From Gammaproteobacteria bacterium (GTDB taxonomy: Bacteria; Pseudomonadota; Gammaproteobacteria; Pseudomonadales; Pseudohongiellaceae): a stretch of DNA of 64,000 bases. The translations under genes and the position numbers were made by a program. Below the pieces are notes generated by a model that had not been told where the DNA came from, searched no databases, and saw nothing but the letters and a program-made list of their open reading frames with translations. The DNA lies in NCBI GenBank assembly GCA_029245395.1, contig JAQWPL010000026.1, positions 62,001 through 126,000 of the forward strand, given 5' to 3'. This document shows positions 37,621-46,596 of the stretch, piece by piece. Each line of letters starts with the position of its first letter. The stretch's first letter is position 1.

Positions 37621-38964
37621 TTAAATCACACCGTAAGCAAGCATGGCGTTGGCGACTTTAATGAAGCCCCCGATGTTAGCGCCTTTGGAATAATTCACCC
37701 CATCTTTGCCTTTGCCATGCACAACACATGTGTCATGAATACTTTTCATGATGCCACTTAACAGGCTATCAATTTCCTTTTCAGACCAGCTGATCTTGGA
37801 TGAGTTCTGGCTCATTTCCAGCCCGGATACTGCTACGCCACCAGCATTGGCTGCTTTACTAGGTGCAAACAAAATATTGTTTTCCTTAAAGTAGTCTACG
37901 CCTTCCTGGACTGTGGGCATATTGGCTCCTTCGACAATGTGTTTGCAGCCGTTCTCAACCAAAGTTCTGGCGTCATCGCCGGAAATTTCATTTTGTGTTG
38001 CACAGGGCAGGGCAACATCCGCAGCAATTGACCAGGGGCGTTCACCCTCATGATATTGCGCATCAAATTCATTGGTGTAATCCGAGATACGGCCACGTTC
38101 TTCTAGTTTGATTCTTTTAATGGCGGCCAGTTTTTTATCATCAAGTCCATTCTTGTCATGAATAAATCCTGAAGAATCTGACATGGTGAGAACTTTTGCG
38201 CCAAGGTTAATGGCTTTTTCTGCGGCAAAAATAGCGACATTTCCAGAGCCAGAGATCAGAATTTTTTTACCAATTAATTCATCGTCGTGGTGTTTCATCA
38301 TATTGTTCAGCATATAAACGGCGCCATAGCCGGTGGCTTCATTGCGGATGAGGCTGCCGCCATATTCAATGCCTTTGCCAGTAAGGGTGCCAGTATGTTC
38401 GTTAGTAAGTCTTTTCAGTTGACCAAACATGTAACCGATTTCCCTTGCACCAACGCCGATATCGCCAGCGGGCACGTCGGTATTAGCGCCGATATAACGA
38501 CTAAGTTCGGTAATAAAAGACTGGCAAAAGCGCATAATTTCGCCATCACTTTTCCCTTTAGGATTAAAGTCTGAACCACCTTTGGCTCCACCTATAGCCA
38601 AGCCAGTCAGCGAATTTTTAAATGTCTGCTCAAAGGCGAGAAATTTAAGAATGCTCAGGTTTACACTGGAATGAAAACGCAAGCCGCCCTTGTAGGGGCC
38701 AATCGCGTTGTTGTTCTGAACCCGATGGCCGCGGTTAGCACGGATATGTCCCTCATCATCTACCCAGCAAACCCGAAACGAGATTATACGATCCGGTTCG
38801 GTCAGCCGCTCCAGGATCAGTCCATGTTTATATTTAGGTTTATCCTCAATAAATGGAATGATGTCTGCAGATACTTCGGCAACAGCCTGGTGAAATTCTA
38901 CTTCACCAGGGTTGCGACGTTTCAGGCCTTTAAGAAAAAGTTCCTGAAATTCCTCAGCATTCAT
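37621..38964 (-). CDS. gdhA: NADP-specific glutamate dehydrogenase
   Basis: Reductive amination of 2-oxoglutarate to glutamate, ammonium assimilation in the cytosol. Catalytic region LAIGGAKGGSDFNPKGKSDG, DVPAGDIGVGAREIGYMFGQ, the NADP fold ILISGSGNVAIFAAEKAINL, and C-terminal PSKAANAGGVAVSGLEMSQN. 447 residues, the usual length of the hexameric enzyme. ATG 38964 is followed directly by MNAEEFQELFLKGLKRRNPG. It is separate from the Bat operon by 61 nt. Confidence 0.97.
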   Translation of the reverse strand: MNAEEFQELFLKGLKRRNPGEVEFHQAVAEVSADIIPFIEDKPKYKHGLILERLTEPDRIISFRVCWVDDEGHIRANRGHRVQNNNAIGPYKGGLRFHSSVNLSILKFLAFEQTFKNSLTGLAIGGAKGGSDFNPKGKSDGEIMRFCQSFITELSRYIGANTDVPAGDIGVGAREIGYMFGQLKRLTNEHTGTLTGKGIEYGGSLIRNEATGYGAVYMLNNMMKHHDDELIGKKILISGSGNVAIFAAEKAINLGAKVLTMSDSSGFIHDKNGLDDKKLAAIKRIKLEERGRISDYTNEFDAQYHEGERPWSIAADVALPCATQNEISGDDARTLVENGCKHIVEGANMPTVQEGVDYFKENNILFAPSKAANAGGVAVSGLEMSQNSSKISWSEKEIDSLLSGIMKSIHDTCVVHGKGKDGVNYSKGANIGGFIKVANAMLAYGVI

Positions 38965-39025
38965 GATTAGAGTCCTTTAATCTCACTTGCGTTATTCGAA
39001 TAATTGAAAAGATCGACTCTGTAAA

Positions 39026-40786
39026 TTAGTTTTTATACAGAGGAGGAAGATTGTAATTTTTGCCTGCGCTTTTTGGCTTGCTGGCACTCTTGTGGATTCG
39101 ACTGACAGCTGTTTCAATAATTTCTGTACTAAAGTCTTTAGTGTCTGAATTTTTGTACACAGATTCTTCTAATAACAGAGTTTGCTTTTCAAACTCTCCA
39201 TCCTGGCATTGTCGAGAAATAGCCGTGAGGGTTAGCAGGGAATTATCCTGGAATAAGGCCTGTCCCCAGGCTATCAGACAGCATCTGATTTCTGTCGGTT
39301 CTCCTCTGGCCAGAGCAGTTTTCAAACTCTTAAAATTTGTTTGTGCGTTTTGAGAGACTATTTTTTCAATGTCTTTTTTCCGCGGAAGCATACCTGGTGT
39401 GGCCGTTGTCACAAAAGCAAGCTGATTTCTGTAACGTAGCCACATGCCCGTGGAAAACAACCATGCCACTGCAAAAACAGCGGTACTGGTAATCCAGAAC
39501 AGGTACAAACCGGATGTTTGTGCTGCCGGTGCAGCAGCGCTGCCAGGGCCGGGAGGGAAATTTGCTTGTTGTAGATTACTGAAATCCGGCAAGGCCTGTT
39601 GTCCAGGTCCTGCACCAGGTAAAACTGTCATTGTTTGGGCGGGAATAACAGTGCGCTCAAGTGAATCTGTGGTGGTATTCCACCAGGGAATGACTACTTC
39701 AGGAATAATAAAACTGCCGGCCTCTGATGGAACAATTGCAGTACCCTCTGCACGTGAACCGCTTACGCCTGTTTCATCGGCATTATCTTCCCGAATGGGT
39801 TGGTCCGGGTAAAATTTTAGCCCCGGAATATCTTCATAAGAAATACCTGGTAACAGAGAACTACTCAGACCTGTAGCAGTCAGTCTGATGTTTCGGGTTA
39901 CCGAATTGCCAATTGCCAGATTGGTAAGTGGGCCGCTCCAGTTTTCAATGATGCTGAGATTGGCTGCAGGCAACCAGGTTTGACCGGGGAAACTGGCCGG
40001 TTTTCCCAATACGTCAATGAGGTGGGCATCACTGGAAAGGTCTATTTCCCGGACACTGGTGCGGTTATTGAAGAAACGTGTCAGACCGCCGCGCCTGCCA
40101 ACCGTAGCGGTAAAATACACTGGAGGTATGGTCAGCTCGCCGCTGCTTTGCGGGAAGATAACAAATTTTCTTTCGGTGACGTTATAGCGAATACCATCAA
40201 GAATTTCAGAGTAAGTTTCGTCGCTCCCAAGTTGTTGCACTACAGAATCGGCTACCTGGGGTGAGGTAAGTTGTGCGCCCTGATCAAAGCTGATGGAATA
40301 ATAGAGTTTGATGGTGTACAGCAATTGCTCCTGCACATAGAGTCGTTCTTTACTGACATTGGAGAGGATAAAAATTTCATTATTGCCAGCACTGTCTGTC
40401 TGATTGGCTTCACCCACATTAATACTGATAGGAGATGTGACTTCTCCACCAACGCGAAAGGAAGGGATGATCAGTGTGCCGCTAGACAAGGCACGCAATC
40501 GAATTATGAAATCCACGAAGGACTGTACCGTGCCATTCACGTTAGTGTAGGAACTACGTGTGTTGACATTGCCCACCTGTTCGAAGTCCCGATTCAAACC
40601 CGCCAGAGAAGGGCGTGTGGTTCCCAGAGAATTATCCACTCGAATAGTCAGGGTCAGAATATCATTGAGAGCAATGTCATTCTTGTCGACAAAAGCGGAC
40701 AAGGCCTGACCCTGTGTCGGTGTCTGTGAAACGACAGACATAGTCAGGCACAGTAGACTAATAAAACCAATTAAACGCTTTACCAT
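39026..40786 (-). CDS. batD: BatD family protein (aerotolerance operon)
   Basis: 586 residues with signal peptide (LIGFISLLCLTMSVVSQTPT), a long beta-rich periplasmic part (ALSAFVDKNDIALNDILTLT, YVQEQLLYTIKLYYSISFDQ), one transmembrane helix near residues 430-450 (LYLFWITSTAVFAVAWLF), and a cytosolic helical tail. ATG overlaps the end of the upstream VWA gene by 7 nt. BatD proteins are predicted to work with VWA BatA/BatB near the inner membrane; the molecular role is unknown. Last gene of the operon. Confidence 0.9.
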   Translation of the reverse strand: MVKRLIGFISLLCLTMSVVSQTPTQGQALSAFVDKNDIALNDILTLTIRVDNSLGTTRPSLAGLNRDFEQVGNVNTRSSYTNVNGTVQSFVDFIIRLRALSSGTLIIPSFRVGGEVTSPISINVGEANQTDSAGNNEIFILSNVSKERLYVQEQLLYTIKLYYSISFDQGAQLTSPQVADSVVQQLGSDETYSEILDGIRYNVTERKFVIFPQSSGELTIPPVYFTATVGRRGGLTRFFNNRTSVREIDLSSDAHLIDVLGKPASFPGQTWLPAANLSIIENWSGPLTNLAIGNSVTRNIRLTATGLSSSLLPGISYEDIPGLKFYPDQPIREDNADETGVSGSRAEGTAIVPSEAGSFIIPEVVIPWWNTTTDSLERTVIPAQTMTVLPGAGPGQQALPDFSNLQQANFPPGPGSAAAPAAQTSGLYLFWITSTAVFAVAWLFSTGMWLRYRNQLAFVTTATPGMLPRKKDIEKIVSQNAQTNFKSLKTALARGEPTEIRCCLIAWGQALFQDNSLLTLTAISRQCQDGEFEKQTLLLEESVYKNSDTKDFSTEIIETAVSRIHKSASKPKSAGKNYNLPPLYKN

Positions 40787-42576
40787 GTTTCTTCATTCCC
40801 CTGCTGTTCGAGCAGGTTGGGATTCTGAATTTCTTCGAATCTTCTCCGTGCTGCCTGGTACTGGAATTTCCTGCGTAATAATTCGCCTGGATCATCCGGA
40901 ATTCTGCGTAGCCATTGTTGCATAGCCTGTTCTTCTTCAGTATCCGGTTGCTCTCCTTCCTGGGGTTCAGGCATCTCCTGTTCCTGAGACTCAGACTCAC
41001 TTTCTTCATCGGATTGCTGCTGGTCCTGGTTTTCTTGTTGCTCCTGTTCCTGCTGTTGATCCTGTTCAGATTCTTCCGATTGTTGCTCCTGGTTTTGTTG
41101 ATCTTGCTGCTGGTCCTGCTGTTCTTCGCTTTCCTGCTGATCCTGGTTCTGGTCTTCACTCTCGTTATTTTCTTGCTGCTGTTCCTGCTCTTCCATGACC
41201 TGCTCCAGCAGTTCTTTGTTGAACTGGGCGTCTTCATGTTCAGGCGCCAGTGCCAGAACCTGATTATAAGCTTCAATGGCTTCTGGATAACGATTTAACC
41301 GGGCCAGGGAGTTGCCACGATTATAATGAGACTCTACATCTTCAAGAATACTCAGGTCTGCTACAGCATTCTCAAAATTGCCGGTGCGATAATTTGCCAC
41401 AGCACGCCAGGCTTCGTCTTTAAACAGCGTAGCAGCCTCGGAATACGCCTCTTCCACAAAGGCTTCAGCCCCTTGGTTATCCTTGTTAACCCACAGATCT
41501 TTTAGCTCCCAGGCGTATACAGGCCGCTCAGGAATTAAAATCATAGCCAGCGTGATACTGAGCAACCAGCCCCGGCGAAAAGCCATAGCAGCAAATGGCA
41601 GGGCGAGTAGCAGGAGCCAGGGTCCGGTTTCATACCAGATATCAAATTCACGCTCCGCTTCCACCAGGTTTTCATTCTCATCTAAAAAGTTTTCATCAAG
41701 CAGGAAGTTAATGTCGTCATCTGTCAGTAGCGCGTCGGCATAGCGTCCATTGTTGGAATTGGCAAGCTGTTGCAGCAAATCGCGTTCCAGTCGGGGAATC
41801 ACTATCGCATTGTTATTGTCACGCAGGAATCCACCCCCTTCCTGCGGGATAGGCGCGCCATCCTCAGTTCCAATACCCAGTACGAAAAGAGTATGCCCTG
41901 TATTATCCAACAGGTTGCGGATGGCACCGATATCATCTTCATTGATGCCGTCAGTCAGCAGGAGAATCTGAGCCTGGGGCAGATTACTGTTTTCGAGTAA
42001 GGTTAGTGCGAGTTCCACCCCGGTTGCCGGTTTACTACCAAGAATAGGCATGATATTAGGCTGAAGTGAGGACACCAGATTGTTGATAGTTTCCACATCA
42101 TCAGTCAATGGCGTTACCGCATGAGCATCACCAGCATAGACCACCAGTGCAGTCTGGCCTTCTTGCCGACGTTGGTTAAGCACATCAATAATCTTCCGTT
42201 GTGCACGTATAGCCCTATTGGGTGATACATCCGTGGAATACATCGACATGGACATATCAGCAACAATCACCAGTGCATCTTCACGCTCCTGGACGGGGAC
42301 TGGTATCTGTTCCCAGACAGGGCCAGCCAGGGCGATAAGACCCAGAGTCCAAAGCAGCAGCAATCCAAAAACCGGATAAGTTGCACGCGGTGTGGCGTTT
42401 TTGTCCAGCAGGAAAGGCAGCAGAGCAGGATCAATTGCTCGACTCCAGGTACTGCGATTGTTTTGAATAAACAACACCAGGCAAACAAGTATGAAGGCGG
42501 GCAATAATCCCCAAAGAAATAAAGGGCGCAAGAAATGGAAATTATCCAGAAATTCAGCTGGCAGCATCGACATCAT
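40780..42576 (-). CDS. batB: BatB/BatC-type VWA-TPR protein with Gln/Glu-rich region
   Basis: 598 residues. Two N-terminal membrane helices flank PLFLWGLLPAFILVCLVLFI, then a VWA domain with MIDAS-like DMSMSMYSTDVSP and LLLTDGINEDDIGAI, another helix near 310-345, and TPR repeats (VESHYNRGNSLARLNRYPEA, IEAYNQVLALAPEHEDAQFN). A stretch of about 100 residues consisting almost only of Gln, Glu, Asp, Ser and Asn follows, then the conserved tail QQWLRRIPDDPGELLRRKFQ. It combines BatB (VWA) and BatC (TPR) in one chain. It overlaps batA by 4 nt. Confidence 0.9.
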   Translation of the reverse strand: MMSMLPAEFLDNFHFLRPLFLWGLLPAFILVCLVLFIQNNRSTWSRAIDPALLPFLLDKNATPRATYPVFGLLLLWTLGLIALAGPVWEQIPVPVQEREDALVIVADMSMSMYSTDVSPNRAIRAQRKIIDVLNQRRQEGQTALVVYAGDAHAVTPLTDDVETINNLVSSLQPNIMPILGSKPATGVELALTLLENSNLPQAQILLLTDGINEDDIGAIRNLLDNTGHTLFVLGIGTEDGAPIPQEGGGFLRDNNNAIVIPRLERDLLQQLANSNNGRYADALLTDDDINFLLDENFLDENENLVEAEREFDIWYETGPWLLLLALPFAAMAFRRGWLLSITLAMILIPERPVYAWELKDLWVNKDNQGAEAFVEEAYSEAATLFKDEAWRAVANYRTGNFENAVADLSILEDVESHYNRGNSLARLNRYPEAIEAYNQVLALAPEHEDAQFNKELLEQVMEEQEQQQENNESEDQNQDQQESEEQQDQQQDQQNQEQQSEESEQDQQQEQEQQENQDQQQSDEESESESQEQEMPEPQEGEQPDTEEEQAMQQWLRRIPDDPGELLRRKFQYQAARRRFEEIQNPNLLEQQGNEETW

Positions 42577-43637
42577 GCTTGAACCTCCACCAAATTGTCA
42601 GTGTCCGTTTCACTCGCAGCGGGCGCAGTACTGCGCCTCAGGTTCATCAAAATAGCCCAGGGCATACGCAGCAGTGCAATAAGGAAACTGAAGGCCAGAG
42701 CGAGTCCAAGCGGCCAGTAAAACAACGAAGAGGTTGGCCTGAAGGTTTCCGCTTCCTGTTCCACCGGCTCAAGCTCGTCCAGAATTAAATAGATTTGTTC
42801 CAGTTCTTCCCTGTCCCGGGCACGAAAATACTGACCGCCAGTATTTTCCGCAATTCGGGTCAAGGTATCTTCATCCAGGTCTGCAGAAGGATTAATAGTA
42901 CGGGGGCCAAACAGAGAGTTGGTGGTGGAAGCATCGGCGCCGATGCCAATGGTATAAATACGGATATTTTCCCGTGCGGCCAATTCACCTGCCTGAGTTG
43001 GCGTGACTTCCCCGGCATTGTTAACCCCGTCTGTAAGCAGGATCAGGATGCGACTGGTTTCCGGCCGCTCTCTCAAATGTTTTACCCCAAGCCCAATTGA
43101 ATCTCCAATGGCTGTGGCATTTTCCTCGATAATTCCGATTTCAGCCTCGACCAACAGGGTTTCTACAGTCTTTCGATCAAAGGTCAGTGGAGCCTGGGTA
43201 TAGGCCCGCGCTGCAAACAGGATCAGCCCCAGACGATCACCGGTTCGCCTTTCCACGAAATCTCCCACGACCGATTTCACTACCTGCAAGCGGGTCGCAT
43301 TTTGGCCATTAAGCTGGATGTCCTGGGCCTCCATGGAGCCTGAAATATCAACAGCAAGCATCAGGTCACGGCCAGTAGTGGGTAACTGTACAGGATCGCC
43401 AACCCACTGGGGGCGACTGGCTGCCAGTACCAGCAGCAACCAGCTGAAAATGGCCAGGACTGCAATCAGACGGTTACGCGCGCTGATACGCGGAGTCACA
43501 GATTCTATTCTCGACAGGGATTTAAAAAACGGTACATACAGGGAAGCGTCGCGATTAGCCGCTTTCGGAAGCAATTGGTGGCACAACCAAGGCAGGGGTA
43601 GCAGCAGGAATACAAGAGGCCAGATAAACTGAATCAT
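42573..43637 (-). CDS. batA: BatA-type VWA membrane protein
   Basis: 354 residues with N-terminal membrane helices (FIWPLVFLLLPLPWLCHQLL region and LIAVLAIFSWLLLVLAA), a VWA domain with a full MIDAS (LMLAVDISGSMEAQD; Thr in GLILFAARAYTQAPLTFDR; Asp in LILLTDGVNNAGEV), and a C-terminal helix (FYWPLGLALAFSFLIALL). MIDAS suggests metal-dependent protein binding. Overlaps of 4 nt with both neighbours point to strict co-translation. Confidence 0.92.
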   Translation of the reverse strand: MIQFIWPLVFLLLPLPWLCHQLLPKAANRDASLYVPFFKSLSRIESVTPRISARNRLIAVLAIFSWLLLVLAASRPQWVGDPVQLPTTGRDLMLAVDISGSMEAQDIQLNGQNATRLQVVKSVVGDFVERRTGDRLGLILFAARAYTQAPLTFDRKTVETLLVEAEIGIIEENATAIGDSIGLGVKHLRERPETSRILILLTDGVNNAGEVTPTQAGELAARENIRIYTIGIGADASTTNSLFGPRTINPSADLDEDTLTRIAENTGGQYFRARDREELEQIYLILDELEPVEQEAETFRPTSSLFYWPLGLALAFSFLIALLRMPWAILMNLRRSTAPAASETDTDNLVEVQA

Positions 43638-44185
43638 GTGGCAGTCTTCCTGAAGCTAGCAAATATTGAGGGTTTGCCTTCCTGTATTCGGTAACGGTTT
43701 TCAACCCATGTTCTGGTGATGGTATGCAGGGATTGTGTTTCTGCATCAAAGTTGCGACGGTAAATCCCATCTTCAAGAATTGTCCCAGCCCCCTGGGTGA
43801 AGACCTGCGTGTTATCACAACTGTCGAGGAAACGTAGCCATTTACTACCGGTCATGCTTCCAGTACCGGCCTGGGGGTAACGCACCAAAGCAACACGATT
43901 GAGCAGAGTATTTATTGTGGCCAGATACTCAAGGCCAGCCTGGTTACGGTGGTTATCGAAGGCCGATTGCTCGGAGTACAGATCAAAGGCCTGGTCAAGC
44001 TCTGAGAGCACACTTGCCAGTCTTCGACGTTCGATCAGCGCAGCAATAGCATGACGGTAAGCATAGACCAACCCCACAATGAGAAGCGCAAGCAACAGCC
44101 ACCACCCGAGGGCTGGCGGCCAGAAGGTCACAGCTCCGGGGAGGTGAATATCCTTGAGTTGGCTTAACGGGTCTTCTGCTTCCAT
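43634..44185 (-). CDS. DUF4381 domain protein
   Basis: 183 residues with one membrane helix near the N-terminus (WWLLLALLIVGLVYAYRHAI) preceded by DIHLPGAVTFWPPALG, the DUF4381 signature. It lies between DUF58 and batA, its usual place in Bat-like operons, overlapping DUF58 by 22 nt and batA by 4 nt. Likely a small membrane subunit of the complex; function unknown. Confidence 0.88.
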   Translation of the reverse strand: MEAEDPLSQLKDIHLPGAVTFWPPALGWWLLLALLIVGLVYAYRHAIAALIERRRLASVLSELDQAFDLYSEQSAFDNHRNQAGLEYLATINTLLNRVALVRYPQAGTGSMTGSKWLRFLDSCDNTQVFTQGAGTILEDGIYRRNFDAETQSLHTITRTWVENRYRIQEGKPSIFASFRKTAT

Positions 44186-45126
44186 GTTTCCAACTGGTCA
44201 AGAACAATCTGGTCTGTGCGTAAAGGGATTAAGGGAACTTTCATTTTGTTGAACTCATTGACCAGGCCCTCCTGGCGATTTTCAAATTGTTCGTGGTAAA
44301 GAGTACGTACGGTGTTTTTGTAGGTATTGATAGTGCTGCGATCAAGACCATCGGTAATACTATAGACACCGGGAATTGGTAGATTTTCCTCGAGGGCGTC
44401 GTAGATGAAAACACAGGTGACACTGTTATGAATGGCCAGTTGATGCAGGTATTGCCGGCATTTGTCATTAAAATTCTGAAAATCACTAAGCAGATAGACA
44501 TTGGATCCAGGACGGGTAATCCGATACATCTGTTCAAGTGCTTGCAGCAGGTAATTATTTTCACCATTGGTTGTTTCATGGTGTTCGACCAACTCCTGAT
44601 TATATCTTGCCAGTGTGTCGAGAAAACGTAGTGCAGAGCGTTTACTGCGTCTGGGCTTGATGAGTTCATGTTTGTTGTCATTAAAGACTACACCGCCAAC
44701 ACGATCGTTATTGTCCACGGTGGTCCAGCAGATTATGGCGGCAGCCTCTGCAGCAACGACTGACTTGAATGCCACCTGACTGCCGAAAAACATGTTATGA
44801 CTCTGGTCGATACCAATAATCACAGGTCGTTCCCGTTCTTCACGGAAGACCTTGGTAAAGGGTCTGCCGGTGCGGGCGGTGACACGCCAGTCTATCTGCC
44901 TTATATCATCGCCCGGTTGATAGGCCCTGAATTCCTCGAAATCCACACCCCGGCCTTTGTGCTTAGAAGTATGCGAGCCTGACATGCCCAGACGCGATCT
45001 GGACTGATAATCCAGTTCAAGAGATTTGGCTACATAGCGCTGGTCAAAAAGCTGCTCAAGGGTAATAAAAGCACCACGACTGCGGTACTGATCTTGTTGA
45101 ATATTGAGCTGGCGTTTACGTGACAA
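44164..45126 (-). CDS. DUF58 domain protein (second module)
   Basis: 320 residues, no strong membrane helix. The core motif GRGVDFEEFRAYQPGDDIRQ followed by IDWRVTARTGRPFTKVFREE is the DUF58 signature, and the rest has a VWA-like layout (PVIIGIDQSHNMFFGSQ; VYLLSDFQNF). It lies 20 nt after moxR. It differs from the first-module DUF58, which has membrane helices. Confidence 0.92.
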   Translation of the reverse strand: MSRKRQLNIQQDQYRSRGAFITLEQLFDQRYVAKSLELDYQSRSRLGMSGSHTSKHKGRGVDFEEFRAYQPGDDIRQIDWRVTARTGRPFTKVFREERERPVIIGIDQSHNMFFGSQVAFKSVVAAEAAAIICWTTVDNNDRVGGVVFNDNKHELIKPRRSKRSALRFLDTLARYNQELVEHHETTNGENNYLLQALEQMYRITRPGSNVYLLSDFQNFNDKCRQYLHQLAIHNSVTCVFIYDALEENLPIPGVYSITDGLDRSTINTYKNTVRTLYHEQFENRQEGLVNEFNKMKVPLIPLRTDQIVLDQLETWKQKTR

Positions 45127-45146
45127 AGGTTGTTCCTAATTGAACG

Positions 45147-46106
45147 TCAGGCAGAAGGCACCAATTCGAGAATGCGCGTGAGTACCGAATCAGGATCGAC
45201 ACCAGCTGCTTCGGCTTCAAAACTCAGCAACACCCGGTGGCGCAGTACGTCTGCGAATACTTCGTGGATATCTTCAGGGCTGACAAAGTCCTTGCCCTTG
45301 AGCCAGGCATGAGAACGGGCGCATAGATCCAGGGAAATGGTGCCACGTGGACTGGCTCCATAATCTATCCATTTGGCCAGTTCTTCGTCGTAAGGCCCAG
45401 GGTTGCGGGTTGCCATTACCAGTTGCAGGATATATTCCTCTACTGGCTCGGCCATGTGAAGATTCAACACTTCCTGACGCGCTTCAAACAGACTCTTCTG
45501 AGGCACCACCGTGGGCGGCTTGGTATCAATATTACGGGCTTCATCCCTGACCAGGTGCAGGATTTTCCGTTCCGAATCTGTATCCGGATAATCCACGGTG
45601 ACATGCATCAGGAAACGGTCGAGCTGCGCCTCGGGTAGGGGATAAGTACCTTCCTGCTCGATAGGGTTCTGGGTAGCCATGACCAGAAAGAGTTCTGGTA
45701 ACTGAAAAGTTTCGCGGCCCACACTAACCTGATGCTCTGCCATGGCTTCCAGCAGGGCGGACTGCACCTTGGCTGGTGCTCGGTTGATCTCATCGGCCAG
45801 CACCAGGTTGTGAAATATCGGCCCCTGTTGAAAACGAAAACTGCCGTCTTCCGGGCGGTAAATTTCAGTACCAGTAATATCGCTGGGTAGCAGGTCAGGG
45901 GTAAACTGAACTCGGTGAAAATCTCCCTCTATGCCTTCCGAGAGGTTTTTGATGGCCTTGGTTTTAGCCAGCCCTGGTGCGCCTTCCACCAATAGATGAC
46001 CATCGGCGAGCAGGGCAATAAGCAGGCGATCAATCAGCTTTTCCTGACCGATAATATGCTCGTTCATCCAGTTTTTGAGTGTGGTGATTACTTCAATTTG
46101 TGTCAT
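45147..46106 (-). CDS. MoxR-family AAA+ ATPase (second module)
   Basis: 319 residues. Walker A VEGAPGLAKTKAIKNLSEGI near residue 38, Walker B LVLADEINRAPAKVQSALLE, sensor LVMATQNPIEQEGTYPLPEA, and the lid IDYGASPRGTISLDLCARSH. It matches the MoxR class found at the head of Bat operons. First gene of the six-gene minus-strand operon. Confidence 0.94.
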   Translation of the reverse strand: MTQIEVITTLKNWMNEHIIGQEKLIDRLLIALLADGHLLVEGAPGLAKTKAIKNLSEGIEGDFHRVQFTPDLLPSDITGTEIYRPEDGSFRFQQGPIFHNLVLADEINRAPAKVQSALLEAMAEHQVSVGRETFQLPELFLVMATQNPIEQEGTYPLPEAQLDRFLMHVTVDYPDTDSERKILHLVRDEARNIDTKPPTVVPQKSLFEARQEVLNLHMAEPVEEYILQLVMATRNPGPYDEELAKWIDYGASPRGTISLDLCARSHAWLKGKDFVSPEDIHEVFADVLRHRVLLSFEAEAAGVDPDSVLTRILELVPSA

Positions 46107-46174
46107 GTGTGGTTACTCTTACTGCTGACTCTTACAACTGACAGGAGGTGGCCTGTGAGCCAAATAAAAGGGCG

Positions 46175-46182
46175 ATTCTATA
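46175..46182 (-). promoter_or_regulatory. Putative -10 of the moxR-bat operon
   Basis: TATAGAAT on the minus strand about 70 nt upstream of the moxR ATG, identical to the -10 sequence seen for cysE. The -35 region is weak. Confidence 0.35.
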
Positions 46183-46317
46183 GTGATTCCCACACTAATG
46201 AAAATCCTCCTTGAGAGGCCTGTAATCAGACTATATAGTGAGACCGCATTTGTTTCGGGACTATCCCGCCGATTTTAAATTCCGCCCTATTAATAGAAGC
46301 AATATTTCTCACTAAAT

Positions 46318-46596
46318 ATGTCTGATCAGGCCAGAAAACTTATCCTGTATTCCACCCCAGCCTGCCACCTCTGTGAAACGGCCCATGCTGTTATTGCCCC
46401 TTTTTTGGGTAGCTTGAAGATATCTCTTCAGGAAGTGGATATCAGTGATTCAGATGACTTGATGGAAAAGTACGGTATTCGCATCCCGGTACTGCGGTTT
46501 TCAGAGTGTGAGCAGGAGCTTGGCTGGCCCTTTAGTGCAGAAGAGTTTCTGGCCTTTGCAGCAGCAGACTGGTCTAATTCAAAGAGTGCTAGATAA
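46318..46596 (+). CDS. Glutaredoxin-like (DUF836) protein
   Basis: 92 residues with a thioredoxin fold: LILYSTPACHLCETAHAVIA carries a CxxC (CHLC), and IRIPVLRF the cis-proline. DUF836 members are small cytosolic redox proteins. ATG 46318 lacks a strong ribosome site. Its last 8 nt overlap the end of the convergent M15 peptidase gene. Confidence 0.9.
   Translation: MSDQARKLILYSTPACHLCETAHAVIAPFLGSLKISLQEVDISDSDDLMEKYGIRIPVLRFSECEQELGWPFSAEEFLAFAAADWSNSKSAR

Noticed and set aside
40915-41298. 127-codon Leu/Phe-rich plus-strand ORF resembling a membrane protein
   Set aside because: Antisense of the Gln/Glu-rich stretch of batB; hydrophobicity is an artefact of complementing CAG/GAA codons.
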